NCBI GenBank assembly: GCA_032251435.1
Contig: JAVVEH010000003.1
Location: forward strand, 1-64,000
DNA: 64,000 nt
Direction: 5' to 3'
Source of the DNA: JAVVEH01 sp032251435
Lineage (GTDB): Bacteria; Verrucomicrobiota; Lentisphaeria; Oligosphaerales; MVZH01
Part shown: positions 49,731 through 59,997 of the stretch, one piece after another
Numbering within the stretch: position 1 is the stretch's first letter
How the letters are laid out: each line of letters begins with the position of its first letter
Program-made: the position numbers and the translations under genes
Notes under the pieces: generated by a model
Seen by the model: the letters and a program-made list of their open reading frames with translations, nothing else
Databases searched by the model: none
What the model was told of the DNA's origin: nothing

Positions 49731-52400
49731 TTATTTCTGGTATTGAACCCGCAGTACCAGGGCCGTCATTTTATTTTCCTCGCACGCCTTGCGAATTTCC
49801 GGCGGCATCTTATCGAGCAGTGCCGCGCTCATTTTTTCCGGGTAAAAGAGACGCCGGAGATCCAATACCTGCGATTCTTTAATATAGGTGTGTTCAACGG
49901 GGCGTGGTTCGCCGTCCGGTCCGAGTTTCTCCGCTTTGATGATAGTCACTGACGTGTCGAACCGCGGTCGGAAAAAGGCCATGGAACCGGGCTTGCCCGC
50001 CATTGCGACGTGTATGGTTCCCGCTTTGTCGTTTATGACCATTTTGTGCGGAAAAGTCTTCGGCGACGGGTGCGCGAGCCAGCGAAAGCTGTTTATTTCA
50101 AAGGTGACCTTGTATCCGTTTCGATATGCCGGCCAGTCGCGGTCGACCAAAAGGGTTGCCGCTTGTGAAAAGTTGTTGTCTTTGGCCCGACGGAGAGGGC
50201 AGACCACGCGCTGCCATTGGTTAGGGCGCAGCGTGGCGCGGTAAGCCGTGTCCTCCATGTGAATCAGCAGGCGCATGTCATCAGGCGGCGGTTTGCCGCC
50301 GCCGTCTTTGCTGTCGACATGCGGATACACCCAGAAGCACAGGTTGCCGTTCCGGGCCATGGCGGTGCCCATATTGCCCAGCAGAAACGGATTCAGAGCC
50401 ACGCCTTCGCCAACTAAAGGGGTCTCTTTGGTATATTCGGGTGTGATAAAAAGGCTGTTTTTGCAATAGGGAGTAATGTGCTGGCAGTCGCCGATCTGGC
50501 CGGGAGTCGCCGCGCCGACCGACAGGTGGTAGAATGAGCATAACGCTGGGGACAGCGGTAGCATGCCAGGCAGGGGATCGGCCATGATTGAGCCTTGGTC
50601 GAAGGGAGCCGTATCGGCCTGGGTGACAATGGCGTCGCGAATTTTTCCAAAGGGATTGGTGATGGGTTTAGGATGCGGATCCCCTCCGATGTCTTCAGGG
50701 AATTGACACCCGTCTTGGCAAAACCGCAGCAAGACTATTCCTTTGAAATTAACATCCATCTGGAACAGACCATGCCCCGACGGGCCCGGTTCCAGGTCAA
50801 TAGACTGGACAAATTCATCGGCATAGCGGTCGTAAGGCCCCTCACAATATCTGTACCTGGGAATCTTTAAGTCCAGATATTCAGGCAACACTTCGCGATA
50901 AACGCTCACCTGTGTGCGCCCTGACCAGGGGAGCGAGGCGGTAATCCGTGTGTTCCCCATGTCGTAATAATAACCGCCGCTACAGACCAGGATACTTGCC
51001 GCGTAATCGGAGTTTCTGACCCCGACCCACTCGGCCGCGCCAATGCCGCGGTTTGGTTCCGGCGATGTCACATTCACCTCCAGTCGGCGCGGATCGGCGC
51101 CCGGAAAAAGCCGCGCCAGCGTTCTCAGGGCGTTAGCGGCGGGATAAGGTCGCCGCGTAACCGGGCAGAAGAATTTGTCCGCCCCCGTCGAGTGGCTCAA
51201 GAGCAACTCCCCCCCGCCGTGGCTGAAAAAACTCACGCAGTTGTAAAGAAAAAACCAAACGTGTGTTTCCTGGTTGTCATATGGGGCGAAATTACTATGC
51301 TGGTATTTCCACTCTCGCATGATCGGATCAGGCATGGGTTGATCGGTTTTGGCGAACTTGAATCTTGTATGCAGCGGTATTAGCTGTGGATCGCGTTGTG
51401 TTTTTGGCATCGAAGTTTTGGCGCGTGCGTCAGTGTCCGGCCTTCGCGTTCTAAGCATTTGGCAGGCATAGTCCGGGAAGTATACTTCGTTTTCCACACC
51501 GAACCAGAGTTTTTCACGTAACGGCGCCGCTTCTTCAACCCACCAGGCATCAAATACCACGGGGTATTTTCCCATGTTCATGATCGTCAATGTGTTTTCG
51601 TACGGCTCCATCCAGGCGGCAGGCAGCAGAGCCCGGAGGTCACACGTGAACTTTGATTTATGACGGTACAAAACCTGTTTGCCGTTGAACAGTACCTGAA
51701 TGGAGCGTGGGTACTTGTCGCGCGGCAGCAAAGCTTGAAAAACCAGATCGTGCGGGTCGTCGGACGCTGGCAGATGAACCACGATCTTTTGTCCGCTCAT
51801 AAGATTCTGCGGCAGGTCATAGGTGTAGGGCGTTTTAGAATCGACTTTCAGGGTGAAGACATCCTTGGTCGTGTCCGAAAGACAGGCGTATTCGTGCCCG
51901 GACAGTTTATAACCCCCTTCTTCATCCGCGGGCAAGCCGTCCAGACAACCGCCCCGAAAGACGATTTCCCGGGTCGCCGGGCGCAGTAACGGCGGGAGCA
52001 AATGATCGCGGCCAGGCCCCGGTGGCCGCATCGGCGAAGCATCAGGCTCTTCCGCGGGAGTCGAAGCGGGCGGGACGGTATCGGCTGTCTCCGCGGGCGA
52101 TTCTTTGACGGGTTGGTTTTCCTGTCCCCCGCCAGGACGCCGATCGTCATTGGAGAATACCCCGGCCTTATTCAGCATAATAACCACAGTGACGCCGAGA
52201 ATCGAAAGAAAAATGACGACCATGGGGACCACTACAGAGGTGGACTTTCTCTTGCACCGGCCAGGCGGATTGCCGCCGACGGGGGCGCGGCGACCTGAAT
52301 TTGTTGTCAGTTTAAGTTTACGACTGGGCGTACGAACACCTGCCTGCGCGTTGCCGGACGAGATGCGTTTGCCGTTACGTTTACGTGAAGAAAGTCTCAT
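49731..52400 (-). CDS. Large membrane-anchored surface protein, function unknown
   Basis: The 889-residue protein has a basic cytoplasmic N terminus (about 1-53, with 14 or more Arg/Lys) and one membrane helix (about 54-76). A Pro/Glu-rich linker follows (about 85-140), then a large beta-rich extracellular region. Possible carbohydrate-binding-like modules are suggested by 'DLVFQALLPRDKYPRSIQVLFNGKQVLY' and 'ENTLTIMNMGKYPVVFDAWWVEEA'. Two further similar stretches occur after residue 600. No peptidase or glycosidase motif was found. It is divergent from the TPR gene at 52605, sharing an AT-rich spacer of about 200 bases. I cannot assign a family. Confidence 0.55.
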   Translation of the reverse strand: MRLSSRKRNGKRISSGNAQAGVRTPSRKLKLTTNSGRRAPVGGNPPGRCKRKSTSVVVPMVVIFLSILGVTVVIMLNKAGVFSNDDRRPGGGQENQPVKESPAETADTVPPASTPAEEPDASPMRPPGPGRDHLLPPLLRPATREIVFRGGCLDGLPADEEGGYKLSGHEYACLSDTTKDVFTLKVDSKTPYTYDLPQNLMSGQKIVVHLPASDDPHDLVFQALLPRDKYPRSIQVLFNGKQVLYRHKSKFTCDLRALLPAAWMEPYENTLTIMNMGKYPVVFDAWWVEEAAPLREKLWFGVENEVYFPDYACQMLRTRRPDTDARAKTSMPKTQRDPQLIPLHTRFKFAKTDQPMPDPIMREWKYQHSNFAPYDNQETHVWFFLYNCVSFFSHGGGELLLSHSTGADKFFCPVTRRPYPAANALRTLARLFPGADPRRLEVNVTSPEPNRGIGAAEWVGVRNSDYAASILVCSGGYYYDMGNTRITASLPWSGRTQVSVYREVLPEYLDLKIPRYRYCEGPYDRYADEFVQSIDLEPGPSGHGLFQMDVNFKGIVLLRFCQDGCQFPEDIGGDPHPKPITNPFGKIRDAIVTQADTAPFDQGSIMADPLPGMLPLSPALCSFYHLSVGAATPGQIGDCQHITPYCKNSLFITPEYTKETPLVGEGVALNPFLLGNMGTAMARNGNLCFWVYPHVDSKDGGGKPPPDDMRLLIHMEDTAYRATLRPNQWQRVVCPLRRAKDNNFSQAATLLVDRDWPAYRNGYKVTFEINSFRWLAHPSPKTFPHKMVINDKAGTIHVAMAGKPGSMAFFRPRFDTSVTIIKAEKLGPDGEPRPVEHTYIKESQVLDLRRLFYPEKMSAALLDKMPPEIRKACEENKMTALVLRVQYQK

Positions 52401-52604
52401 CCTTTTTTCTCTGTCGGTTTGGAGGTCGCTGTCGTGGTTCCGCCATCACAAACGTGAATCACGGGGTTATGATAAAAAATATAATAACACATAAAATACT
52501 ATAAACAATAAAATAGAATAATAAAAAAAATATAAATAACTTGCATGCGCAACTGGCCGGATTTATCTTAAACGATCATTGTTTCCGCAGGTGGATTCAT
52601 AGAT

Positions 52605-54593
52605 ATGAGATTGACTGACGCAAATCGGAGGGCGAATGCCATAATGCTGAAAAGGCTTCTTAAAAGTCAGCGTGTACTACTTATCGCCCAGGTGGCGACG
52701 CTTTATTTGCAGCGCGCGTGTTTTGCCGACACACCGCTGTTTTTCGGTTTGTGCGACAGCCGCATTCAGGAGGCCGTCGCGGTGTTGCGTGAGGATGAAG
52801 GAAGATCAAACCGGTTTCGAGGCGCGATGAGGGCCCTGGAAAGTCGTGTCGGCGCCCGAACAAACAGCGCCGCGACATGCGCGGCCAAGGCCGCGCTGGC
52901 CGAATACTATTGCGTAAGCGGAAAGCCTGCGAAGGGTGTGGCCGAGGTCGCGGAATTCAGCGATTATGATAAGAAAAATCTCGCTCCGCCACGCCTGCTC
53001 GGGTTCCTGGCCCACGCCAAAGCGTTGGATGCCGATGGACGTCTCAGGGAAGCCGTAAAGCGCCTGGATTACGCCACCGAAAATTCGGAAGGCTTGTCGC
53101 GGGCGCGGATCATGACCGTTCATGCCGGACTCTACCGCAAAGCCAAAGCTTTCAAAAAAAGCATCGAACTTTTCGAAGCCGCAAGAAACTACGGGAATAA
53201 ATTTTACCGGCCAAAGCGAATAAGTGAGGGGGAGCCGCCTGAAAAAGTGACAGGGGCTGACGACTGGGCAAAGTTTCGTAAGCACTTGGAAACACAGCTC
53301 ACGGAAACCCGAAAACAATATGATATTGACAGGTACGGCCTCGGTTTCGTTTATTATCGTATCGCCCGCCGGGCGGACGCGTGCGAAAACTACGATTACG
53401 CCCTGGCCGCTTACAAACAGGTCTCGCGCGTGGCACCGAATTCGGTGTATTCAGAGGCTGCTGAATGTTATTATGGATATGTGCTGGAAAAACAAGGAAA
53501 AGACAAAAGCGCCGAGAAATATTTTATTGATTTTATCAACCGCGACCCACTCGGACTTTACCGCGGAGAAGTGCTCGAGCACCTGGGGGAAGTCAAGCTT
53601 ACGCGCGATCTGGACGCCCGCGCCGCGCGTCAATACTTTGCCAGGACTGTCGAATGGGTTCAGAAGGTCCGGATTTGCTCGCGGGATATCGAGCTGTATG
53701 TCGTTCCCGATAAAGCGCGCGGGGTTACCGCTCCCGCCCTGAAGCCGCTTGAACATAACGACATCTGGGCTTTAGCGCCGGTTAAGGAAACGCCGGACAT
53801 GGTGGTTAACCGGCGGACAGCCGATTGGTATCTCGACCGTCTCGCCTGGCGGGCGCTTTTCTCAATGGGCTTCATCGCGTTTTATGATGAGGATTACGCG
53901 GAAGCCAAAGAATACTGGGCCCGGGCGCTCAAACACAATAAACAGCTACAGGAACAATACGCCAAATATTTGGGATCGTTCTACCGACGCCTCATGTGCG
54001 CGTGCCGCGGCGGACACCTGATTGCCACGCGCGATGAAATGACGGCTTTTAATCGTAAAGGTCCCAAGCGGCTTAAGGTTATGACGGCGCAATTTTACGC
54101 ACTCTGGGTGCGCTGGGAAAGGGCGGAAACACTCTATAATGATCTCCTGAAAAACGACCGCCTTAATGCTGCCCAAACCTCCGTGGTGCTCCATTGCCTG
54201 GCAAGTGCCAGACTGTGGCAGGATGACAGCAAAACGGCAGAAGCGCTGTTAAAGAAAATTGTCACCAAGTATCCGCGTACCCCGGCCGCGCAGTCCGCGT
54301 ATTACTCTCTAGCCATGAAAACCAGCCTGCCGCTCAAGCAAAAAATAGAGTATCTATCGAAAGGCCGCGCTATCAACCGGAATTCGGATCTTGGTAAAAA
54401 AATCCTTTTTATGATGGGCGATATTTGTTACTGCATGGGCGATACCGATGCCGCCGTCAAATACTTAACCGAATATTCGCGACGCTATTCAGACCACCGG
54501 TTTGCGGAACTTGCCCAAGCCGATCTGCGGCAATGCGCGGAACGCGAAAAGAAAAGGACGATGAATGAAAAGGAAAGGAAACACAACCAATGA
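52605..54593 (+). CDS. Secreted TPR-repeat protein
   Basis: The 662-residue protein has a signal peptide ('MLKRLLKSQRVLLIAQVATLYLQRACFA'). If translation starts at the second Met the CDS begins at 52644, which makes a more normal signal peptide than the one from 52605. The rest is helical, with TPR-like pairs: 'LGFVYYRIARRADACENYDYALAAYKQVSRVAPNS', 'FMMGDICYCMGDTDAAVKYLTEYSRRYSDHRFAELAQADL' and 'DDSKTAEALLKKIVTKYPRTPAAQSAYYSLA'. The last set is like outer-membrane tetratricopeptide assembly factors. Its stop overlaps the following gene by four bases (ATGA), so the two are coupled; it may help assemble or export that protein. Confidence 0.7.
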   Translation: MRLTDANRRANAIMLKRLLKSQRVLLIAQVATLYLQRACFADTPLFFGLCDSRIQEAVAVLREDEGRSNRFRGAMRALESRVGARTNSAATCAAKAALAEYYCVSGKPAKGVAEVAEFSDYDKKNLAPPRLLGFLAHAKALDADGRLREAVKRLDYATENSEGLSRARIMTVHAGLYRKAKAFKKSIELFEAARNYGNKFYRPKRISEGEPPEKVTGADDWAKFRKHLETQLTETRKQYDIDRYGLGFVYYRIARRADACENYDYALAAYKQVSRVAPNSVYSEAAECYYGYVLEKQGKDKSAEKYFIDFINRDPLGLYRGEVLEHLGEVKLTRDLDARAARQYFARTVEWVQKVRICSRDIELYVVPDKARGVTAPALKPLEHNDIWALAPVKETPDMVVNRRTADWYLDRLAWRALFSMGFIAFYDEDYAEAKEYWARALKHNKQLQEQYAKYLGSFYRRLMCACRGGHLIATRDEMTAFNRKGPKRLKVMTAQFYALWVRWERAETLYNDLLKNDRLNAAQTSVVLHCLASARLWQDDSKTAEALLKKIVTKYPRTPAAQSAYYSLAMKTSLPLKQKIEYLSKGRAINRNSDLGKKILFMMGDICYCMGDTDAAVKYLTEYSRRYSDHRFAELAQADLRQCAEREKKRTMNEKERKHNQ

Positions 54594-57241
54594 CTGAGCA
54601 TGAATCCTTAAAATCATTACCTGCCGGGAGGTGTGAGATCTTAAAGCGCGTCATCGTCAGCGCCTTATTACTGCTCTCGGTTATACCCGTAGCCGGAGAA
54701 ATCGTGGATAAACAGATGACCGTGAAACCGGGAGGAAATACCGTTGAAATTGGGTTGCCGGATCCTGAAAAAGTGTGTCAGATAAACCTTACCCTGATTC
54801 CCGCCGCCGGCTGGCGTATCGTAAGTTCAAAACTCGATAGTGGCCAGGGCTGGGTGCCCACCGCCGGGAATTCCTACCGGTTGACCTACGACCCCCAGCA
54901 TGATGTAGCGTATTATACAGGACATTTTAGCGGCACATTGGCGCCGACAGGCGGCAGTGGCAATGGCGGAGGCGGAGGAGGAGTTAATCTGAAGGATTTC
55001 TCGGCGACCGCTGAGTTGAAGGCCGAGTTGAAGGTCACGATAGGCGACAGCGATAGTGGCAGCCAGACGTTCAAGGACCAGCTGACGTTCCGCGTTGGGA
55101 CCGATCTGAGCCGGGTGAAAGCGTATTTTGTGGGAATCATGAACCAGAAAGGCGATCTTGTCACTGACGCTTCGGCCTGCTCATGGTCCATCAACGGCCA
55201 GCCAGCCGGGAATGGCGCATCGCTGTCAAACACAAACTTCCCGAGCGCGTACAAAGACACCAACGGCAATATCAAGGCCGGCGCCTACAACGTTCAACTT
55301 GACTACAAAGACGCAAACACCAACGTCACCTCTATCGCCACTAAAAAACTGAATCTGGTCGGCGTAAAATCCCTCGCTGTCGCCCGGGGCGATGCCCCTG
55401 ACAACACAGTAACAACCAGCATTGACGAAGAGATAACCGTCGCCACCATGCAGTCGGAAGAGGCGATCCCCACCTTATACATCCCCTACACCGAGGACGA
55501 AGCCGGTGACTCCACCACAACCATCAACCTCTCCGCCATATCATACCCCCTCGGTGTCTGGCCCGACGACAAACCCGACTGGACGCTTCTGGATGCCGAA
55601 GGCAATACTGTCGATGAACTGGCAGGCCTGGACGGCCAACAAGCCCCGACCGACACATGCACCCTCCCGGCCCCCGGAACATACACAATCAAAGCCGAGT
55701 GCGGAAATGAGTTGGCGGTTAAGATTATTGCATCGAGTGTGAAAATTTTACAAGTGCCAGAATTTCTCTTTGCCTCAGCAAACTATGCCACTACCATCAA
55801 ATGGCAAATTACCGGTCTATCGGGTCCCGTGACTATTGATAGCCTTGATGCAATAAAAATAACGTTTTCTCCAGATGCGTATCACTCTATTTCCCTCGGC
55901 TCTTCATATGGAGAAACAGGCTTTCTAGAATACACTGTTGCTATCGAAGGTGAGCCTGGTGTTTTTGAAACCTATGTTAAGCAGGAACACATACGGCAAG
56001 CTGTTCTTTCGGAGCCGCATGTCAGCAATTCCGCCAGCTTTGCTATTGAGGTCGAGCTTGAATGCAATGATCAACAACTGGCTTTATACGGAGACTCAGA
56101 AGAGAAGATTAAAGCATATGCTGATAATACAGTTTTTGCCAGAGACATTGATTCAAATTCAGAATATGCAGATGTGACAGACACCAGAGCAGTGGTGACA
56201 ACGGTGCCGGAAACGCGATGGGAGTGCCAAGTCAAACAAAACATGCCGACTGACTGGTATTTTGGTACAACTCAAACTATAGATTTTGATGAAGTTTTTC
56301 AAGAAAATGGGTATTGGCCATCCGGTAAGCCGAGATTTATGGTTTATCATAACTTTACTCCTGATCAACCGCTGTTTCACGGTTTCTTGCTAGGAAATGA
56401 GGATACATATTTGGGATACAGAGAAAGTGAGCCCAATACTTATCTTCAAGGTGTTTATGCCATGGAGCCTTATACAGAGTACTATGGATGGGACCCCAGG
56501 ATGCTTGGGCGCGGACACTACAAGGGATATGTGGTTGCAAACAGGATTGGTGTCATGGTTTTTATCTCATACGGCGGGAAGCAGGTGTCGGTACCTGCAG
56601 GAGATTTTACAGCGATGGATTTGTCGATCGACCAACCCGCCCACGCAAAGGTACATGGGGGTACAATTATTAAAATGAGTGCTACAGTCTCTCAGGAGGA
56701 AGCGCCTGATCCTGAAGAAGCGGGATCAATGAATCATGACACTTGGATCGGGCCTACGATTGCTGCTGCATCGATATTATCCTGTTGGCTTCCAGGCGGG
56801 GCTACAACGGGAAAAGTAGTCAGTACTATTTTGGGTACAGGAAGCGCTTTATATGAAGCTTCGAAGGATGATATTTCTTCCGATGTGAAGTTCTCAGGTC
56901 ATGGATATGCGCAGGTGAAAATTTGGCACTTTGGGAGGAAAAGCACTGACTGCGATATTACGAAAATCATAAATCAACAGTCAACTAATCTTATGTTCTC
57001 GTTAGCCGGAAATCAAGTTACAACCACCGATGGCAATCAGGAACAGGACGGGGTGGACCCTGTTGTAGATTTTGATGGGAGAGGGCTAGTGGTCGGGGAT
57101 ATGTTCGGCTATTTCATTGAAACAAACACCACGGCACAAATGGAAGCGAGAAGAACCGGAGAAGATATAAAACGTTTAGTAGCTAATACTATAGTTAAGA
57201 TTGAAAACCCTGAGAATTTTAAGGTATGGCTTAGCCAGTAA
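54590..57241 (+). CDS. Large secreted protein of two compositional halves, function unknown
   Basis: The 883-residue protein has a signal-peptide-like N terminus ('VIVSALLLLSVIPVAGE', about 19-36), a beta-rich region and a Gly-rich linker (about 121-133). Ig-like modules follow (about 135-385, ending 'LPAPGTYTIKAECGNELAVKI'). After about residue 383 (position ~55740) the DNA becomes clearly richer in A and T to the end. This second half has a hydrophobic Gly/Ala segment ('WIGPTIAAASILSCWLPGGA', about 720-740) and then 'GHGYAQVKIWHFGRKSTDCD'. The layout (constant secreted front, foreign-looking C-terminal part) recalls polymorphic surface or toxin-type proteins, but no toxin domain is recognised. 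Confidence 0.55.
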   Translation: MTEHESLKSLPAGRCEILKRVIVSALLLLSVIPVAGEIVDKQMTVKPGGNTVEIGLPDPEKVCQINLTLIPAAGWRIVSSKLDSGQGWVPTAGNSYRLTYDPQHDVAYYTGHFSGTLAPTGGSGNGGGGGGVNLKDFSATAELKAELKVTIGDSDSGSQTFKDQLTFRVGTDLSRVKAYFVGIMNQKGDLVTDASACSWSINGQPAGNGASLSNTNFPSAYKDTNGNIKAGAYNVQLDYKDANTNVTSIATKKLNLVGVKSLAVARGDAPDNTVTTSIDEEITVATMQSEEAIPTLYIPYTEDEAGDSTTTINLSAISYPLGVWPDDKPDWTLLDAEGNTVDELAGLDGQQAPTDTCTLPAPGTYTIKAECGNELAVKIIASSVKILQVPEFLFASANYATTIKWQITGLSGPVTIDSLDAIKITFSPDAYHSISLGSSYGETGFLEYTVAIEGEPGVFETYVKQEHIRQAVLSEPHVSNSASFAIEVELECNDQQLALYGDSEEKIKAYADNTVFARDIDSNSEYADVTDTRAVVTTVPETRWECQVKQNMPTDWYFGTTQTIDFDEVFQENGYWPSGKPRFMVYHNFTPDQPLFHGFLLGNEDTYLGYRESEPNTYLQGVYAMEPYTEYYGWDPRMLGRGHYKGYVVANRIGVMVFISYGGKQVSVPAGDFTAMDLSIDQPAHAKVHGGTIIKMSATVSQEEAPDPEEAGSMNHDTWIGPTIAAASILSCWLPGGATTGKVVSTILGTGSALYEASKDDISSDVKFSGHGYAQVKIWHFGRKSTDCDITKIINQQSTNLMFSLAGNQVTTTDGNQEQDGVDPVVDFDGRGLVVGDMFGYFIETNTTAQMEARRTGEDIKRLVANTIVKIENPENFKVWLSQ

Positions 57242-57257
57242 AAAAGGAGCAGATAAA

Positions 57258-58721
57258 ATGCGAAATAAAGGCATTATTTTACTTATTGGGCTGATTGGGA
57301 TTGCAGTCATTGTCGGTATTTTGATGATTCGACACCTAAAGCCTCAAAATGACGTTTTGTCGAAGGTGGTGCAGGAAGAGGTGGAAAAGGAAACCATTGG
57401 GGAAACTGAATCAACCGACAATAAACCGATGGCCTCCTACCCCGCTCCCATCATCTCTTCTCTAAGTGATGAACCCCAACTTTGCAAAGATGGGCACCCG
57501 CCTCAAACGATAAGGCAGTTGGAAGCGGCGGTCGGAATTGCATTGAAGACCGGAGGGGGGGGAGACTTTGCCCTTGGAAAAGAAAACGCCATTTTACGGC
57601 TTCAAGTCGTTCAACCCGAAACGGGGGAGGTTGTCAAAACAGAAAATTTTTGGCACTTTGGTATTAGCGGGCTTGCTGAAAAAAAAACAGAATTCGGCCC
57701 TGTAGGCGAAAAATCACGTAACCCTACAATGGGATTTAGCAGCAGTAAAGATCGACTATTGACTTACTACTTCATAATAGCAAAAGATTTCTATGCAGGT
57801 CGTTATGGAAACGTTGATATCTTGATCAAGCCTGGAAGGCGTTATTACTTTACCGGTGAGACACCGGAGAAGGATAAAGCTTTCTATTCTGAATTCACTA
57901 TCCCCGCAGATGTCAAGCCGGGCACGTGCATAACCTTCAATATCCCGACCGGGGTCGGAATTCATCCCAACCTGCGCCCGAAAAAGCGCCTACGGGTCAA
58001 GATTGGCCCTGACTTGAAGCCCCCCGTCAAAGCCGACAAATGGCTGGCCCTCTATCATCGATACTCGGAACATGACCGGGCCACATTCAACTCCAATCTA
58101 CGGCAGGCGACATTTGAGAAGGACAACTACGTGGCCGATCTCGGCTCGGTCAAGCCCGGTGAGGCACTGACCGTCACCAACTCGGATAAAACCCTTACCT
58201 GGATGTATGTCAAGCAGGTCTCTGGATTTAATGTGCAGTTGCCCCGGGACGCCGATTTCGTTTTGAAAGACCGGCGGAACCTTCGTGAAGTATCGGTCGT
58301 AATCCCATCACTTCTCGGCCACGGTGGCCGGCAACCAAAGAATTTGGAAATTGGTATAACGAATAATGGAACGTTTATCCCATTGTCTCGTGCAGTGCTG
58401 TATGAACAGGTTATACCAAAGGGAGCCTTTAAGTCTGAAGACAGGCGTCTTAAAACGGTAACGCTTCGATGGCTGCCCGGCACCTACAAGGTCGTCATCA
58501 GAGGTAATCCTTATGGGGGGATCAGCGATGAAGTAATGGGCAATCTAAGCTTGGAGCAACGGATGGATATGCCCCGCATTTCACTTTTTCGATTGACGCT
58601 TGCAACCGGCACGTTAACGATTCCCGAAACATCAACCGACAATTCAACCTTACAGATTGACGACCTTGAACTGACTGATCTCGCGGAATATATGAAACCA
58701 TTGAATTTGCGGAAAAACTGA
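57258..58721 (+). CDS. Membrane-anchored protein, function unknown
   Basis: From the ATG at 57258 (AAAGGAG ribosome site) it encodes 487 residues. One N-terminal membrane helix (about 6-26) is followed by an acidic stalk and a beta-rich extracellular part with several similar segments, such as 'ILRLQVVQPETGEVVKTENFWHFGISG', 'FYSEFTIPADVKPGTCITFNIPTG' and 'RLKTVTLRWLPGTYKVVIRGNPYG'. The spacing suggests two or three Ig-like or carbohydrate-binding-like modules. The first half is AT-rich like the gene before it, and the second half returns to the usual composition. It starts 16 bases after the previous stop and is probably co-transcribed. No family is recognised. Confidence 0.55.
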   Translation: MRNKGIILLIGLIGIAVIVGILMIRHLKPQNDVLSKVVQEEVEKETIGETESTDNKPMASYPAPIISSLSDEPQLCKDGHPPQTIRQLEAAVGIALKTGGGGDFALGKENAILRLQVVQPETGEVVKTENFWHFGISGLAEKKTEFGPVGEKSRNPTMGFSSSKDRLLTYYFIIAKDFYAGRYGNVDILIKPGRRYYFTGETPEKDKAFYSEFTIPADVKPGTCITFNIPTGVGIHPNLRPKKRLRVKIGPDLKPPVKADKWLALYHRYSEHDRATFNSNLRQATFEKDNYVADLGSVKPGEALTVTNSDKTLTWMYVKQVSGFNVQLPRDADFVLKDRRNLREVSVVIPSLLGHGGRQPKNLEIGITNNGTFIPLSRAVLYEQVIPKGAFKSEDRRLKTVTLRWLPGTYKVVIRGNPYGGISDEVMGNLSLEQRMDMPRISLFRLTLATGTLTIPETSTDNSTLQIDDLELTDLAEYMKPLNLRKN

Positions 58722-58752
58722 CAAAACTGACAACAGGGAACAGAGCTAGAAT

Positions 58753-58815
58753 GGGAAATGGGGACGGAAATGGGGACGTACGGGAAATGGGGACGGAAAT
58801 GGGGACGTACGCACC
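58753..58815. repeat. Left repeat cluster of the RAYT locus
   Basis: A 29-base unit (58753-58781) is repeated exactly at 58782-58810. Each unit contains AAATGGGGACG twice and ends GGGGACGTAC; the cluster closes with GCACC. The core AATGGGGACGxxxGCAC is the reverse complement of the GTGCGTCCCCATT units on the right side of the transposase, so the two clusters are inverted relative to each other. Confidence 0.8.
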
Positions 58816-58953
58816 TAAACTACTTACGAACAAGTTTTTACAATAAAAAAATGGCTCTTAAAACAACATTAAAGTAAAATTTTATATGCTTGACAGTTTT
58901 CTCTAAAGGGATTATCTTGCATACAGCTTTAAAAAGGTGTGTTTGCTTTGCGA

Positions 58954-59712
58954 ATGCCAAGACCGCAAATTGAAAATTGCTGCGTGCATGTGACGCACAG
59001 GTGCCATCGTCGACAGTTTCTGCTGGACACGGACATTGACCGGAGGCAATACGTCAAACGGCTTTGGGAGGCCCGGGGCCGGTTCAATCGGGTGCGTGTT
59101 CTGAATTACTGTGTCACCTCGAACCATGTGCATCTGCTCATCTGGTCCCCGCGGATGTCTGATCTGTCGTCGATGATGAAGTGGCTGCACGGAACATTTG
59201 CCGGGGACTACAACCGGAGACACCGGCGCGAGGGGGCTTTCTGGAGCGGAAGGTTTCACGGCACATTGGTTCAGACCGGCTCGCATCTGCGACGCTGTCT
59301 GTTCTATGTGGACATGAACATGGTCCGGGCCGGGGCTGTCTCCCACCCGAGAGAATGGAGATTCGGGGGATACCATGAACTGGGGGGGGCGCGCGAACGC
59401 TACCGGATCATTGATTTTGACCGTTTGCTCAGTTGCCTCGGCATCGGGGACGAAACGCGTTTTTCCGACTGGTATGGAGAAACCCTGAACAATCTTTGCC
59501 GACTCCCGGTTCCTCCGGCGGAGCCATTCTGGAGCAAGGCTTTCGCGGTGGGCGACAGGGCCTGGCTGGCAAAGCTCGCGGGAAGCGACAATGATGTGGA
59601 CGATCTCATCACCCCCGCCGACAGTGGCGAAACTGCTTCGGAGCAGTCAACCTGGTATCTACAGGCCGCCCAAGGGGTTCTAAACCGGTTGAAGCGTCGC
59701 CTTTCGCACTGA
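58954..59712 (+). mobile_element. REP-associated tyrosine transposase (RAYT, Y1 family), complete
   Basis: From the ATG at 58954 it encodes 252 residues; GTG at 58939 is an alternative start. The Y1 transposase core is complete: 'CVHVTHRCHRRQFLL', the HUH motif in 'TSNHVHLLIW' that binds the metal, and the catalytic Tyr region 'CLFYVDMNMVRAGAV' (usually 'YIxLNPVRAG'). 'EGAFWSGRFHGTLVQTG' is a further family mark. RAYTs nick single-stranded DNA at REP hairpins and are thought to spread these repeats rather than move themselves. Repeat clusters lie on both sides (58753-58815 and 59812-60090). The C terminus differs from that of the partial transposase at the left window edge. Confidence 0.9.
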
Positions 59713-59897
59713 TTCGCTTAAAACAAATCGCCAAGCATATAAATATTCTGTTTAACGTACTTTTAATAGTAAAAATTAAATGTAAGTTTTTGCAAATAAA
59801 TAAATTACTTATGTGCGTCCCCATTTTTTACCCATTTTTTCTTACTTTTAATAGTAAAAATTAAATGTAAGTTTTTGCAAATAAATAAATTACTTAT
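59713..59897. repeat. AT-rich tandem repeat, 85-bp period, entering the assembly gap
   Basis: The 54-base sequence at 59759-59812 recurs exactly at 59844-59897, and each copy carries TAATAGTAAAAATTAAATG. Between the copies (59813-59843) lies GTGCGTCCCCATTTTTTAC plus pyrimidine runs, giving an 85-bp period. The second copy runs straight into the N gap, so further copies probably existed. Confidence 0.85.
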
Positions 59898-59997
59898 NNN
59901 NNNNNNNNNNNNNNNNNNNNNNNNNNNNNNNNNNNNNNNNNNNNNNNNNNNNNNNNNNNNNNNNNNNNNNNNNNNNNNNNNNNNNNNNNNNNNNNNN
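59898..59997. other. Assembly gap (100 N)
   Basis: Exactly 100 N bases, the usual placeholder for a gap of unknown size. It lies inside a repeat tract, which explains why the assembly broke here. No gene is interrupted. Confidence 0.98.
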
